Below the pieces are notes generated by a model. That model had not been told where the DNA came from, ran no database searches, and worked only from the letters and a program-made list of their open reading frames with translations. Shown in pieces: positions 48,136-60,300 of a stretch of DNA of 64,000 bases (positions within the stretch are counted from its first letter, which is position 1; every line of letters starts with the position of its first letter). The position numbers and the translations under genes were made by a program. The stretch covers positions 8,470,420 through 8,534,419 of the forward strand of contig CM046340.1 of assembly GCA_025403435.1 (NCBI GenBank), in the 5' to 3' direction. Source of the DNA: Artocarpus heterophyllus (Eukaryota > Streptophyta > Magnoliopsida > Rosales > Moraceae).

Positions 48136-48899
48136 ATAGAGAAAACTGTTATTCTTTCTATTTCTCATTGTTTTTTCTGGCTTTTTCATTTCCTGGTGAG
48201 GCTCACAGAAAGACCCAGAAAGATTTCTTCCCCAGGTACACTTTTTCTGAGGATCTACAAGTCAAATTTTCATGGGGTTCTTGTGTTATTGTCCCTCTAA
48301 TTATAGTTCTATAATTGTATTAGTGTTTGTGTTGAATTGTATAATTGTATTACTTTTTCATGGTTTAGTTTGGAGGTTGCTGGGATTTTTGTAACTTGGG
48401 TAAACTTGATTTCTAGATTAGTTTGTGAAAGGAATGTTCTGTTTCTGAAGTTGTTTGTTTAGCGCTTTAGTTTCATGAAATTTGTTTCCATTTGGAGTCC
48501 TTGATCCGGTCAATTAATATATTACTTAGTTAAAGATCTTTAGCTCTGTGCAGAACATTTTGACTTGAGAGAGAGAGAGAGAGAGATGAAGACATGAATG
48601 TTTGCCATTAAGTCATAGAAAAAAGGAATTTTTTTTAGTACTTCATTTTTCCTTGGACTTTAAGTTGTCATGGAATTATTATGGTAGATTGAAGCTTTAA
48701 AAGCTTTAAAAGCTTTTTTCTGGTCCATTTCAGAAGGTCTTCTCTTACTTTAATACCATTTTCCCACCTCTCTTTTAGGACACTCTTATTGAAGATTTTC
48801 AGAGATGACACTTGAGAGTGATTAAATTTAAGCTCTTTTAATCTCTTTTCTTTTTCTTCGCTATAGGTTGTTAAACAGCCACAATATTTTATCTCAGAA
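48136..48899 (+). promoter_or_regulatory. 5' UTR of the WIT-like gene with a probable leader intron
   Basis: A donor-like CCCCAG|GTACAC at 48235/48236 and an acceptor CTTCGCTATAG|GTTGTT at 48866/48867 bracket a 631-bp T-rich intron just before the ATG at 48900. A (GA)n run lies at about 48567-48586 inside it. The transcription start is not resolved. Confidence 0.55.
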
Positions 48900-51316
48900 A
48901 TGGAGGATCCTATTGCTGATATTAATATTGAGGGTCCGGATTCTGACAAAAAGGAGATAGAAGAAGGGAGTTCATCTAAAGATAAGGAGACACTAGAATT
49001 AGAGAGTTGCATGGAAATTTTAACAAAAGTGGACTTGGACTTGGCCTACTCTTCTGAGAAGCTTGTAAATCTCCACGGACTTTCGATCAACCTTTTGGCT
49101 CAGGAAAATGAGCTCGAAGCTATGGCAATGGGGAACAACCATGTCTCAACAGAATTTGTGGAGAAGACATTGGTGTTTGATCTCTTATCCGGCATTTTAG
49201 ATTCTGAGGTAAGAGAGCTGGACAGTTTCATGGTTAGTCTCCAAGCAGATATTGTTGATGCCCATCAAAAAACATCTTCGTGCAGACACTTGATAGAACC
49301 TTACACTGTGATGGAAGAGAAGTTGCATGACTCTAAAGAGTCTTTGAAACAGACCCGGCATCAGATTTCGGAGGTGAAGATTCAATCAACCAAGCTGCAG
49401 AGAACGGTTCTAGCTTTTGCACATGATAATTGTAAGTTACAAACTTATCTTTATCATAAAATGAGTTGGTTTCAAACGATACATGGAAGACAAGACTCAT
49501 TTTTGTTTTGTGATTGTTTATCTATGGAATGAACTTATCAGGGAAAGGTAACATCAACGATATGTTGTCAAATACGAATGGCCAATTGAATCTGAGGATG
49601 GCCGGACAAAGACATATTCTGAAGATGTTGGAGAAATCGCTTGCAAGAGAGCTAGATCTTGAGAAGAAGTTGGCGGAATCGAGAAGAGGCGAGGAAGAAC
49701 TGAGACTAAAGTTACATTACACCGAACAAGCAGCTTTTCACATGGAAGAAACCGCACAAGTAGTTTGGGGAAGGTTTTTAGAGGCTGATAATTCTTCCGT
49801 TGTACTCAAGGGAATTTCGCATGAGCTTTTGGGTCGACTGCAGCTTGTTCAGTTCAATTTGAATGGCACGGTTCAACGAGAGAGCGAGTTGAAGTCGAAA
49901 CACCTAGATTGTTTGGAAGAACTTGAAGAGAAAAATGCTCTTTTGGACAAGCTCAAGAGTAGCACAGCAGAAAATCGAACGAATGAAGCTGCACTCTCAT
50001 CTTTGAGGGAAAAGGTGAAGGTCTTAGAGAAGAAGCTGAAAGAATCAGAACTCAAGCTAAAAAATGAAAATGTCATCAATCACTCAAGTCAAATAAAATT
50101 AAGGGAATTGGAAAATATAATAGAATCGTTGAAAGAAAGTATTGATGTAGCAGACACTAGAGCCGAAAATGCAGAACTCAAGGTGGCAGAGTTGACTGGG
50201 ACAAATTTAGAGCTCACCGAGGAGCTGAGTTTTCTCAAAGAAAGTGCTACTAACACAGAAAAGAAGGTTCGTGGTTTAGAAAAGCAGTTGAGAGAAGCCG
50301 AGATCCAGCTAAAGCACGCGAAGGCGTCCTCTGAAGCAAGTCAAGAGCAGCAGAATATGTTATATTCTGCAATTTGGGATATGGAAACTCTAATAGAAGA
50401 TCTGAAATCAAAGGTCACAAAAGCCGAAAACAAGACCGAAACTTCAGAGGAGCATTGCATTATTCTGTCCGAAACTAACGAAGAACTGACTAAAGAAATA
50501 AGTGCTTTAAGGGATAGAACAGAATACTTGGAGGCATCATTACATCAGGCCAAAGATGCAAAACTTGAAACTGCAAATGAGATTAATGTCAGGACTAGGC
50601 TCATTACAGATATGGTACTGAAACTGGCAACTGAAAGAGAGCGGATCCAAAAGCAGGTATATATACACATGTATAGATGCATACCACCTTATACATGTCT
50701 TTCAGTTAATAGTTTTAACCAATTAGGAAACAGTTTCACCATTTGGATGAATTCTTTGCAGATAGATATGTTAACAAAGGAGAACAAAGCCTTAGCTGAG
50801 AAGTTGGGTTACACTGTAAAGGATGCCTGCAATGGAGAAAAAGAAGATGATGAGAAAGAGCTTCCTGCTTTCAAGAATAACTTGAGCAATCCTTCTTGTG
50901 CAAAATCTTCCTTGGAAGCTGTGAATGATTCCATTGGTAAAATTTTCCAGGCAGGCATTCTTTTGTCCCTTTCTCAATTCTTGTCATGGCAAATTACTTA
51001 CCTTAGTTATGATATATATCTCGATTAGGTGGATAATTTTTATTGATTCATTTATTTGTTCTGTTTTTGACTAAATCAGTTGGATGAACCATCATCATCA
51101 TCAGCATCAGAAGAAGAAGAATCTTCTTGTGAAGAGGGTGTGAGCGACTCGAGTTGTGTAGATAATTGTGATGGCAAAGTCTCAAAGCTCCAAGACTCAA
51201 GAGGGGCATTGGCTAGATGCCTCAAGTTTAAGCATTTTCTTGTGGCAATATTTGTTTCATTGGTTTCAGTTTTAGCCTTGTATTTTATTAACCACCAACC
51301 TTTCCTCTCTCCTTGA
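48900..51316 (+). CDS. WIT2: WPP-domain-interacting tail-anchored protein (WIT1/WIT2-like)
   Basis: Coding exons 48900-49431, 49542-50656, 50762-50950 and 51080-51316 join in frame to 690 residues, close to WIT1/WIT2 (about 630-700). The N terminus is acidic (MEDPIADINIEGPDSDKKEI). Most of the protein is coiled coil, with heptads such as LREKVKVLEKKLKESELKLK. A Ser/Glu-rich linker (SSSSASEEEESSCEEGV) leads to a C-terminal membrane anchor (FLVAIFVSLVSVLALYF, about residues 665-682) followed by a short tail. By family it sits in the outer nuclear envelope, binds WPP-domain proteins such as RanGAP and WIP partners, and with myosin XI-i moves the nucleus. The third coding intron needs a GC donor (CAG|GCAGGC at 50951) to keep frame; reading through adds about 26 residues, then stops before the anchor. 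No other lesion. Confidence 0.9.
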
Positions 51317-52050
51317 TTCTTTTGTGTATGGATTTATTATGATTGTCTTAATCAATTGGTTTGGGTTTGGGTTTGGGTTTTTATTTGGTTAGCACCTGCA
51401 TTCTGTCCCATGATGTTATACTCTTATTCCTGCAACACTTCCATTTTGTTCCTTTCCCTCTCACTGATTAAGAGAAGTTGGAGGTTTTGTGAATGCCAAT
51501 TTTCCGTTGATGTGAGATGTACAATATGCAGTAGGTATGTGATGTTACAAAGGAATAACAAATCTCCCCAAATCAAGAAGCAATAAACCAAATAGTTATA
51601 ATTGATTCTAAATCTCAAGACACCATGTAGACTATGCAATTTCCTTGTCATATTCATCATAGAACGTACAGTAGTTGGTAGTAATTTGGGGCAATTACTA
51701 TACTTGCAGTAGTAATGGCACATAATGAAAGCGCATTAATTTCTTCACTTTCATGTTTTTGCAAAGTGGGACGAAAGGGCATTAATTTCTTCACTAATTA
51801 TCTTTTTTTGTACCGTGTTCCTTGTTACTGTGCTTTGAGAAAATAAATGCGAAAATTAATAAAAATTAGACCTTTTTTCTTAGCATGTACAAACCACTTT
51901 AAAAATAAATAAAAAAATAAAAAGGAAAGGGAACTTCTAAAAAAGAAAAAAAAAAGAAAAAAGAAATCTCACCAGCCGCGGCTGGGTCCCGTAAAACGTA
52001 ACGTTTTGATGCCGATCAAGTGAACTGGGATTCTCTGACCGTACACCTAA
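51317..52050. other. 3' UTR of WIT-like gene and spacer
   Basis: Contains TTTGGGTTTGGGTTTGGG at about 51359, three telomere-like but non-canonical units. Otherwise AT-rich with a poly-A/AAAG tract near 51900-51965. Confidence 0.4.
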
Positions 52051-52056
52051 AACCCT

Positions 52057-52074
52057 TATAAAATGCGTATAAAA
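52057..52074 (+). promoter_or_regulatory. Tandem TATA boxes
   Basis: TATAAAA occurs at 52057-52063 and again at 52068-52074, about 75-90 bp upstream of an ATG at 52147. The spacing suits a plant core promoter. Confidence 0.5.
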
Positions 52075-52146
52075 GCCACGTCTTTGCACAAAAAACCCAG
52101 CCAATTTCGCCATTGAATCTCCAGCAAAAGCTATTCAAAAGCGGCT

Positions 52147-52222
52147 ATGGCTTTTACTGAATCCCCAATCATCTGTTGTTGTAATATCACTTTCAAACGC
52201 TTCAACTTTGTCCACTCTTTAG
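52147..52222 (+). CDS. Possible first exon of an unidentified gene
   Basis: ATG at 52147 in good context (GGCTATGGCT) opens MAFTESPIICCCNITFKRFN, then FVHSL, ending at a donor-like TTTAG|GTATATTC. The Ser/Cys-rich, basic start could be a transit peptide. No downstream exon could be joined: 52330-52420 has short open blocks (for example LKHQLSPLLLKVLGLQGNFE) but the frame is broken by stops. It could be a short decayed gene or a non-coding transcript. Confidence 0.3.
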
Positions 52223-52609
52223 GTATATTCACATCAATTTCACGTTTTTTTGTTTGTTTTCAATTATTAATTATTTTTTTCAATTGGAGGTTGTTGATTT
52301 GGTTAATATTGAGATTTTCGAATCCCAATTTTTGAATCATCGCAATCTGAAGCACCAGCTAAGCCCCTTGCTGCTTAAAGTTCTTGGCTTGCAAGGAAAC
52401 TTCGAGAAAAGGATATTTTAGGTGCAAAATTACAACTTTTGGCATGAAATTGTGCAGTGAATTTGAGGTTTCTTGTGCGCAACTCTGTTACGCCAAATGA
52501 AAAAAAAATACATGGAAAGAAAAGATTGTGATTTGGATGTTGAAAATGGCAAAGCAAAATGAGGAAAAATCTTTGATTCTGAATTCCAAATGTGGAAGTT
52601 CTTTATCAT

Positions 52610-52877
52610 GGTCTTCAAAGTTCTCTGATTGCTTTGCTACTTGTTAAATTTAATTGCGATTTTTTTTTTTTTTTGGGTACAAAAAGGGTGAGATTTTTCT
52701 TCTTTTTTATGTGGATTTTTTTTTTCCATGTGCATTACCGTAATTTTAGTATAATTTCTAGCGCCTTCATGGTACAACAAGCTGATAATTTTAAAGCAAA
52801 GAAAAATGATGAATTTTTTGTAACTGAACATGATGTGGAACTCATATCAAATTGGTCTTCAAAGTTCTCTGATTGCT
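52610..52877. repeat. 24-bp perfect direct repeat, 244 bp apart
   Basis: GGTCTTCAAAGTTCTCTGAT plus TGCT occurs at 52610-52633 and 52854-52877. Weak flanking similarity (GATTCTGAATT and TGTGGAAGTT upstream of the first; GATGAATTT and TGTGGAACTC upstream of the second) suggests an old tandem duplication. Confidence 0.7.
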
Positions 52878-55290
52878 ATTGCTTAAGTTGTAATATGTAG
52901 ATTTTAGTTTACACTTTGTTGCTTAGATTACGAGTTATAAACCTCTTGAGTGCTATCATTTTCTAGTTCATTAGGTAAATTGTGAACACTGTGATTATAT
53001 ATTTAGTTTATCTTTTTGTTAGGTGTTCTTAAGGGCAAATTACTCTGAGCACCAAAATTCATAGTCTGTCATGGGCATGTATCTCAGACTACACGAGCAT
53101 GGTGCGATAGAAAATATTTCTTTTCTTGTTCATTTTGTCTTCTATTGTCTGTGGAACGACGGTTGAGGCAGAGCCAGGAAAGGACATTTTGGCATTGTGT
53201 TGAAACTGCTTTAGGCCATTTTATGCAATGTGGCTTTGATGTTAGGTTGGAAAGGGGATAGTCAGAAGGGGTTTCGAATGTTTGATTCTCTTTTTGTACT
53301 TTAAAGAAAAAAGAACCTAGCCTCAATGAGAGGAGTCTTTACTTGATATTATATTAGTAAAGGGCTAGGGCGCTACTTCTAGTAGCTTACTTCAAAACCC
53401 GCCTAAAGCGTCTTGCCTCTTCTGTCACATTTCGATCAACTGGTTGGATATTATGATATCGCAAAACGTGCTTTCATGTTGGCTTAGAGCGGTCAATTTT
53501 AGGAGTCGTTCCCCTGTAGATTCTAGATAGTCAAGTTGCATTTCTTTAAAGACTTTGGATCGCTTCTTGAATTTTAATTCCCTATGTGAATCAAGAATGA
53601 GCTTTAGAAGTTGGATGGCCTCAGATTAACAGAGTGAATATCATGGTATACTTGCTAAAAGGTTAGATTAACTGTGAACATGTCTGGTTGAATCTTGACA
53701 ACCAAATTAGCGGAGAGCAAGAGTAAGTTTATTCCATTCGTGGAACGACTCGTATATTCAGTGATGGTTTTCCAATGCTCCATCAATTTTTGTAGATCTG
53801 AAGAAAAGGAAATACAACAATGAATAAGAAATTAAATAGAAAAAGTTGGAGATAGCAGCTAGGATGCCTACAGGTTTTTCAGGTTTTCATGGGGTTATCA
53901 ATAGCCAATCAAGAAGCAAGGAGCTCAATTTTGCTGACAATGGTTGTAGTAAGCAAGCAGGAATTACTGGTCTTATTTATAAAATGGTTAAATGGTACAT
54001 GCTATAACGTGCTAATTTAAGGGGAAAAAAAAGCATGAATTAAAAATATGTTAACTATAGATAAGGTTCACTTTTGATGACGTTCTTTTTTCTTCCTTTT
54101 TTTTTTTTTTACCCCTTTGAAAAGGAGTTTTGTTTATATTCCATATATGGCTACATTTAAAATCTCAATGATAGTTAATTTGGATATAAGGAGGTATTAA
54201 TACATTTTCTAGGCATAAACCATTCTCCACATTGTGTGACATTCATAATTTGTATTATTATTACTAATTTAATTGAGAAAAATTATCCCATTATGGGATG
54301 GAAGTATCGTTACCCAAATTCTCAAAGAGAGAAAAAAAAAGAAGAAAAAACATTAGGAAAAGAAAAGGAAAGCAAGGAAAGGAAAGATTACGTACGGCTA
54401 GTCCGCTACAGAATAATAGATCATCAACTATCTACACCAAGTAAAGCGTTAAACTCAGTTACTGTATATTACAATTGATTTATGTTGGATCGTTGTCTTT
54501 TTTGACAATGGCAATTGCATTTTAAATTAAAAGTGTACAAATACTAATTTAGACACAGCAAACTATAACATAATTTGCGACTCAACCTTGACAACGGACT
54601 AGAACCACTATCAAATTCGATTAAAACGTTTAAGGGGTGAAACGTATGTCGAATTTTAACATGTGGAAACAAAAAAGAGACACTACTAATTGAGCACAGA
54701 CAAGACTCTTTCACACACGTTGTTATAGGTGGTGGATAACTTCGATCGAACGAGATTGAGAGACTAAAGACATCAAAACCCAAACCCACACTAAAAGTTG
54801 GGAAAACCATCTCCGTTATTATAATAGAAAAACAAAATAGGCACACACCCGATGGAAACATTAATGCTATTATTTTATAGAAAGAGCCACTGGCTACCTG
54901 TTTGACATCACAATCCTAGGCCTAGCGGCATCCTCCAAACCCAACGCCACTCGCTTAATCGCTGGAAAAAGGATGCCACACCTGTTTGTAAGCCTCTCGT
55001 TGGGTTGAGAGTCCAAAGACCAATCCAAGGCTAGCCACCTCGGACTTCAGCCCTTCAAATCTGCACACCGAGGTGGTGCATTGAGTAGAAGAGGAAGAAA
55101 CCCTAGTAGAGCCTAAGAGAAAGGCTTAACACTTAGTATGTTGGATCGTTATTATATCTTGGCTTTAACATTTTTTTTTAAATATATACAAATAAATAAA
55201 GAGAAATTTACATAGAATACCCTCTCATAAAAACTCCTTATCAACCTTGTTATTTTTTGCTTTTCAAAATGCCTATTTTATAATTTTTGT
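52878..55290. other. Gene-free spacer
   Basis: No recognisable gene. 54890-55110 is GC-richer (GGCATCCTCC, GAGGTGGTGCA) and may be an LTR or gene relic, but nothing specific is readable. Confidence 0.35.
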
Positions 55291-55796
55291 TTATTTTTAA
55301 GGGACATTTACATTCTAATACCCTCTGTTTTAAGTTTATTCAGAAATTATACTTTCAGTTTTTGATCTCATTAAATATATATACCTTTAAATTATATTTA
55401 ATATACAAATCTATACTTTACCTCAATAAATGGTTGATTTTGATATTTAAAATGACTAAATTATTCTTAAATGAAAGAGACAAAAATTCAAACTTTTAAA
55501 ATGTAATAAGATTCTAAAAACAAAAACACATAAAACATCTACTTTTTAGGATATTATTTATCTTTTTAAAGTCAAAACTTTTAATATAAAGTGTTTTTAA
55601 GCTTTTTAAGTTTTTTTATATTTCAATTTGATGGTATTTTAAGTAATTTTTTAAATTAAAATTAAAGATTGATTCAAAAAAGTATAAATTTATGTATTAG
55701 ATTTAATTTAAAGGTGTATATTTGATAAAATAAAAAATAAAAATATAAACTTTAAATAAACCTAAAATACAAGATATTAAAAAATAAATAACCCTA
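55291..55796. mobile_element. Long-TIR MITE family M2, copy 2
   Basis: The left end is AGGGACATTTACATTCTAAT and the right end AAATAAATAACCCT, giving inverted AGGG/CCCT termini. Inner blocks TTTAAGTTTATTCAGAAATT and ATTAAATATATATACCTTTA mirror TTTAAATAAACCTAAAATAC and the right-hand AAAGGTGTATATTTGAT. Interior words (AACAGTTGATTTTTAC versus AAATGGTTGATTTTGAT; AAAATGACT) match copy 1 at 35409. Confidence 0.75.
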
Positions 55797-55814
55797 TTTC
55801 TAATTTGATTTACC

Positions 55815-55967
55815 CCTGTTTGGCATAGTGGTGGGAATCGTCCTACCACAAACTCAGTTATAAACAGTGTAAAACTCTCACATGTTACAATAACAATAAA
55901 AAAAATTATTACAATATAAAACTCTCACATGCTATAGTAAAAGTGGTCATCACCTTTCAAACACCAC
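55815..55967. mobile_element. MITE of the TGTAAAGC/ATGCTATAG family, copy 11
   Basis: The ends are CCTGTTTGGCATAGTGG and TTTCAAACACCACC. The cores CAGTGTAAAACTCTCACATG and ACAATATAAAACTCTCACAT, then GCTATAGT, are about 55 bp apart. Well preserved. Confidence 0.7.
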
Positions 55968-56756
55968 CTTATTAGTGGAATTGTTTGTCTTAATCCAGAT
56001 ATACATGCGTCAGAAACAAATCCTGGCACAGTTTGCTTCCTTTCTCTCCTTTCCTTCTCTCTTCTTCCCTCTTTGCCCCCCTCTCTCTTCACCCCATGCT
56101 CTCTTCGATGACGTCGCTCATTTCCAGAGTCGACAGCGTCTTCTTGTCTTTGACGTCTCGATTTCTTTCTTTTTCTGCCTTTCTTCTCTTCGCAACCGTC
56201 GATTCGGTTGACTTCGACTCATTGGCATCGGAGGAGATCAATGCCTCCTGAAAGTAGATTTGAGGAAAACAAAAACAAAAGTAGATTTGAGAGGCACTTT
56301 GGCTTTGAATCTTTATATGTGGCCGTTTCGTTTACTCCACGAACAGAGACGCCAACGATGGTTCGCAATCGGGTTGTGCTTGTAAATCTTCAAAGTAAGT
56401 TTGTTTCTTCCTTTCTTGATATCAATTTCTAAAACCTCACTAGAATTTCTGGTTTGATTATATTCTTTTCTTGACCTTTTGCGGCATGCGTAGTGCAATA
56501 ATGTTCCTGTCATTTTTTGGACTATTTTGTATTTTTTGTAACTTGCTTTGGTAATTTATTTTTTTTTACAACAATTAAATTTAATTTGAGATTTTTCAAT
56601 GTGGGTACTTTTTTTTTTTTTAATGTATGTTACTCATTTTTTTGATGGATATTGCTCCTTTTCCTTCCCATTTCCCGTCCCTATTTTGTTACATGATGGG
56701 AAAGTATGATGTGTGTTTGTTTTGTGTTTTTTTTTTAATTTTTTTATTTTATAGGA
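55968..56756. other. Unidentified CT-rich segment with short ORFs
   Basis: 56035-56260 is pyrimidine-rich like a plant 5' leader and contains MTSLISRVDSVFLSLTSRFL in an open frame (56033-56251). MVRNRVVLVNLQ at 56358 ends at a donor-like AAAGTAAGT. No family is recognised and no downstream exon is found. It might be the head of a decayed gene cut off by the repeat array. Confidence 0.3.
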
Positions 56757-57356
56757 GTAAATGATGACTATAAGATGTATAGAGATCTTTTAGTCATGGA
56801 ATAAATAGAAAATGAATGTGAGAAGTAGTTTTTTGTGCTAGGTTTTGGCGGAACTTGCTAGATTCTGCCCTAGAACCAGGAGGATTTCACTTCGAAACCT
56901 GGTGGGTTTCACCCTGACACCTAGCAGGTTCCACATCGACACTTGGCGGGTTTCGTATGAGCATTTGTCGGGCCTTCATGTAGGCATCTACTAGATTCAA
57001 CTCTAGCTATCCGTGCCGCCAATTGAAGTAAATGATGATTATAAGATGTAAAGCGATCTTCTAATTATAAAATGAATAGGAAATTTGAGAAGTAGTTTTT
57101 ATTGTCCTAGTATCTGGTGGGTTTCGTGATAGAATCTTGCGGGTTCTAGGATGAAACCTTGCAGGTTCTGTATTGGAACTTGGTGGGTTCCGTAACAAAA
57201 CTTGGCGGGCTCCACTCTAACACCTGCTAGGTTCTACTCTATCACTTTGTGTTGGTGACTGGAGGTAGTTGGTTTTTTTTTTTTTTTTTTGTTTCAAAGA
57301 AAATATGAGGGAACCTAGTAAGTTCTGCTCTAAACCCTATCAGGCTTCGCTCTGGC
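56757..57356. repeat. Nested minisatellite: 271-bp unit containing 22-bp monomers (left arm)
   Basis: GTAAATGATGACTATAAGAT at 56757 recurs at 57028, a 271-bp period. Each unit ends in a run of about 22-bp monomers near TGGCGGGTTTCACTCTGACA, for example TGGTGGGTTTCACCCTGACA, TAGCAGGTTCCACATCGACA and TGGCGGGCTCCACTCTAACA. From about 57250 it passes into the 104-bp unit that continues at 60514. Confidence 0.75.
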
Positions 57357-60300
57357 TATCACAACCCGCTTTTTTGGGCTGTGATAAAACTCTTTCTTAC
57401 ATACTTTAGAGCAAAAATTTAGGAATTTTTTTTTATACAAATACTGTACATATACTGTTTAATAACTTTTGAGATACAAACATATACTTGTATTTACATG
57501 ATCATCCTTCTTTTACAATACAACTTATTAAACATTACTTTCAAAATATTTTAAAATACCATACAGCGGAAAACATACTGTGGCGGAAACCATACCCAGT
57601 CTGCACACATCATCTGTCCGCCAGCTCATCATTATTATTTATTCTGACCTTTTTGTCGGAATACCTACAGCATGAAAAACTTAATGAGCTAACGCCTAGT
57701 AAGTCCCATATAAACCCACATGCATGTTTAATAAAATGCATAATCATATTATACTTTCTTATGATCCTTCTTTATCATTATCATTTCTTATCTTTAACTA
57801 GGGCCCAAGTGTTCGTACCATTGCGCACTTAGGTCTACGTAGCACTGTGACCATCCTGTAATCTTTAAACTCCCCTTGAGTCAGGAGTCAGTACGACACT
57901 TTTCTTAACTTTTGGTGATTCATTTACCAATTCACTTATTATGGTTAACATACCATGCATGAAGTGATGAATACATGTTATACATAACATAATCTACATA
58001 AATGCTTTTGTACGATATAGACCATACAGGTACATACTTTATATACACACTGGTACACATTAATATACACACAGGTATATAGCATAATATACTCACAGGT
58101 ACTTAACATAAAATATACACACTGGTATACATTAATATATACACAGGTATACATAGCATAATGTACTCACAGGTACTTAACATAAAATATACACACTGGT
58201 ATACATTATCATATACACTCAGGTATGTGTTATTATATACATTCAAGTATATATATATATATATATATTCCATATACTCACAAGTATACCATTTCATTTT
58301 TTTATAAATACTCATGTTGTTGCATACATACAAGTATACACCTTGATATACATACAAGTATACACATATACATATTACACTCTAATCCTACAATTTCATA
58401 CTGTAGGTGAGATGGGTACTTACTTGATACAATAGTCGAGCAACTTAACCACGATATCCTTTCTTCTAGATTCCTAGGATCCTGTTGGCCAATTACAAAG
58501 CCATTAGCCAAATTTCACTATGTTTCGTTACGAAACATTTGTTAGTTAATAAATTGAGTTGCATTACTGTGTACAACTCTAAAAACCACTGTTTTTTTTC
58601 TTATTTCTATCTAACTTCACCATATCGTTTCTAACGAAAGGTGGAAACCTTTCTAGTCGTTTTCTTAACTCATTGAAAATATTTCAAAGCGGTTCGGGTT
58701 ATTTGGGCAGAAATGACGATTTTGCCCTCCGCGGGTTTATTAACCTACCCGAGCTCGATTTCGTTATTCTTATAAAAATAACCATATATTAATTCTAAAA
58801 TAACATCCTAATGGGTCAAATCTCTTTATTTCTCAATTATGCCCCATTTTCATTAAACTTTGTGGTTTAGTCTCTGAACTGAAAATTTTGACGATTTTAC
58901 CCCCGAGACTAAAATTTACTTCTTTGCACCAGAATTTTCTATTTTTGTCAAGGATCATTTTTGCTCAAAGTACCATATTCAAAATCCTTTGAGAAATGAC
59001 GTTTTTGCCCCTTTTTTTAAATTTTTCACAATTTCCATAAATTCTTGAAAAATTAAAATCTCATAAACAATTCAGTTTTTTGATGAACCGTCCGCGAAGC
59101 CTAACAGTTTCATTGAGATCTACAACTTTTGTGTTTTAACTTTTTCCAAAATATCACCGTACAAGGGTGTTTTTGGCTAATTTCCAATTCTGTCGAGAGG
59201 AATTTTTTTCTTTCAATTTAGTCCCTATGGCATTTTTACAAAAATCCATTTCAAACTTGCAATTTTACCCCTGCAGAAATCATTTCATACCTTAATCAAT
59301 ACATTCCCATGCTCAAACATCACCTTTGCAAAGTTAAACATCAAAATTACAAAAATAACATTTTTTCAAAAATTGCCGATTTGCACTAAAATAAAAATTC
59401 CATAACTCAAACTTATCATCCACCACATATACATGAACTTCCATCAAATTCATGTTCAAAACCCCTCATGGGTTTGAAAGAGTAAAAATCAAAACAAAAT
59501 CTATAAAATTTCAAACTTTTAAGCTTAAAACTTACCAAAATAGCACCCTTTTGGTTTCAAGCCTTCAAAATCCTTTTAGACTCCCTCCTAAGCTTCCTTT
59601 CCATACAAAAATACCATGGATTAATCTCTTGTCCTTTGCCCATGAAAAATCCCTTGAAAACCCATTAAAAGTTTAGGATTTTACCTTAAACTTGTGGGAA
59701 AATCCTTGTACTTGCTTGTAAAACTTGTTTGGGGTTATTTTTGCAAGATTTGGGGGCTGAGAAATTTTTTTGAGACCTGGGTTATGGCTGCCGAATCTTG
59801 GAAGGAAAGGAAAGAAAAGAAAATTGTGATAAACTTGCCATAAATGCATTCTTATCACATTTGGTGACTCATGGTAACCCATGAGTACACCACTAGGTGT
59901 CACAAGATGATTGGGCCACTTTTCTTGACATGTGGCCCAATAGAAAATCAAAAAGTGTCCACTTTATGGAGTTAAAAATTTATACTGTGTAATTTTTCAC
60001 CACACAGTATTTTTCCTATACTGTCGTGGTGAAATCAGTGTACTTTCTATCCTTAGACGGTATAAAAATATTTAACTTACTTTTCGTTTACTTTTGGAGG
60101 CCAATCATAACGTTTTTCGTATCTGTGTTTTCATTTAGCAGTATACTCATACTGCTTCGGCCTCCTTTTTTACCTCTAATTTGGGTTTGGACAACTTCTA
60201 TGTCCTATTTACATTCTAATCACCCACTTATTTATATCACAATTTTACAATTAATCGTGACATAAATTTCATTTTATGGATATTATTTACAAATTTTTGA

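Noticed and set aside
48668..49012. 114-codon minus-strand ORF over the WIT-like start
   Set aside because: It is antisense to the first coding exon and leader of a well-supported gene, with no family resemblance.
51359..51379. Interstitial telomere sequence
   Set aside because: The GGTTTGGGTTTG run has TTTGGG units, not the plant TTTAGGG, and has only about three units.
58103..58511. Tyr/Cys-rich ORFs near 58.1-58.5 kb
   Set aside because: Translation of the TATACACAC-type tandem repeat inside the solo LTR.
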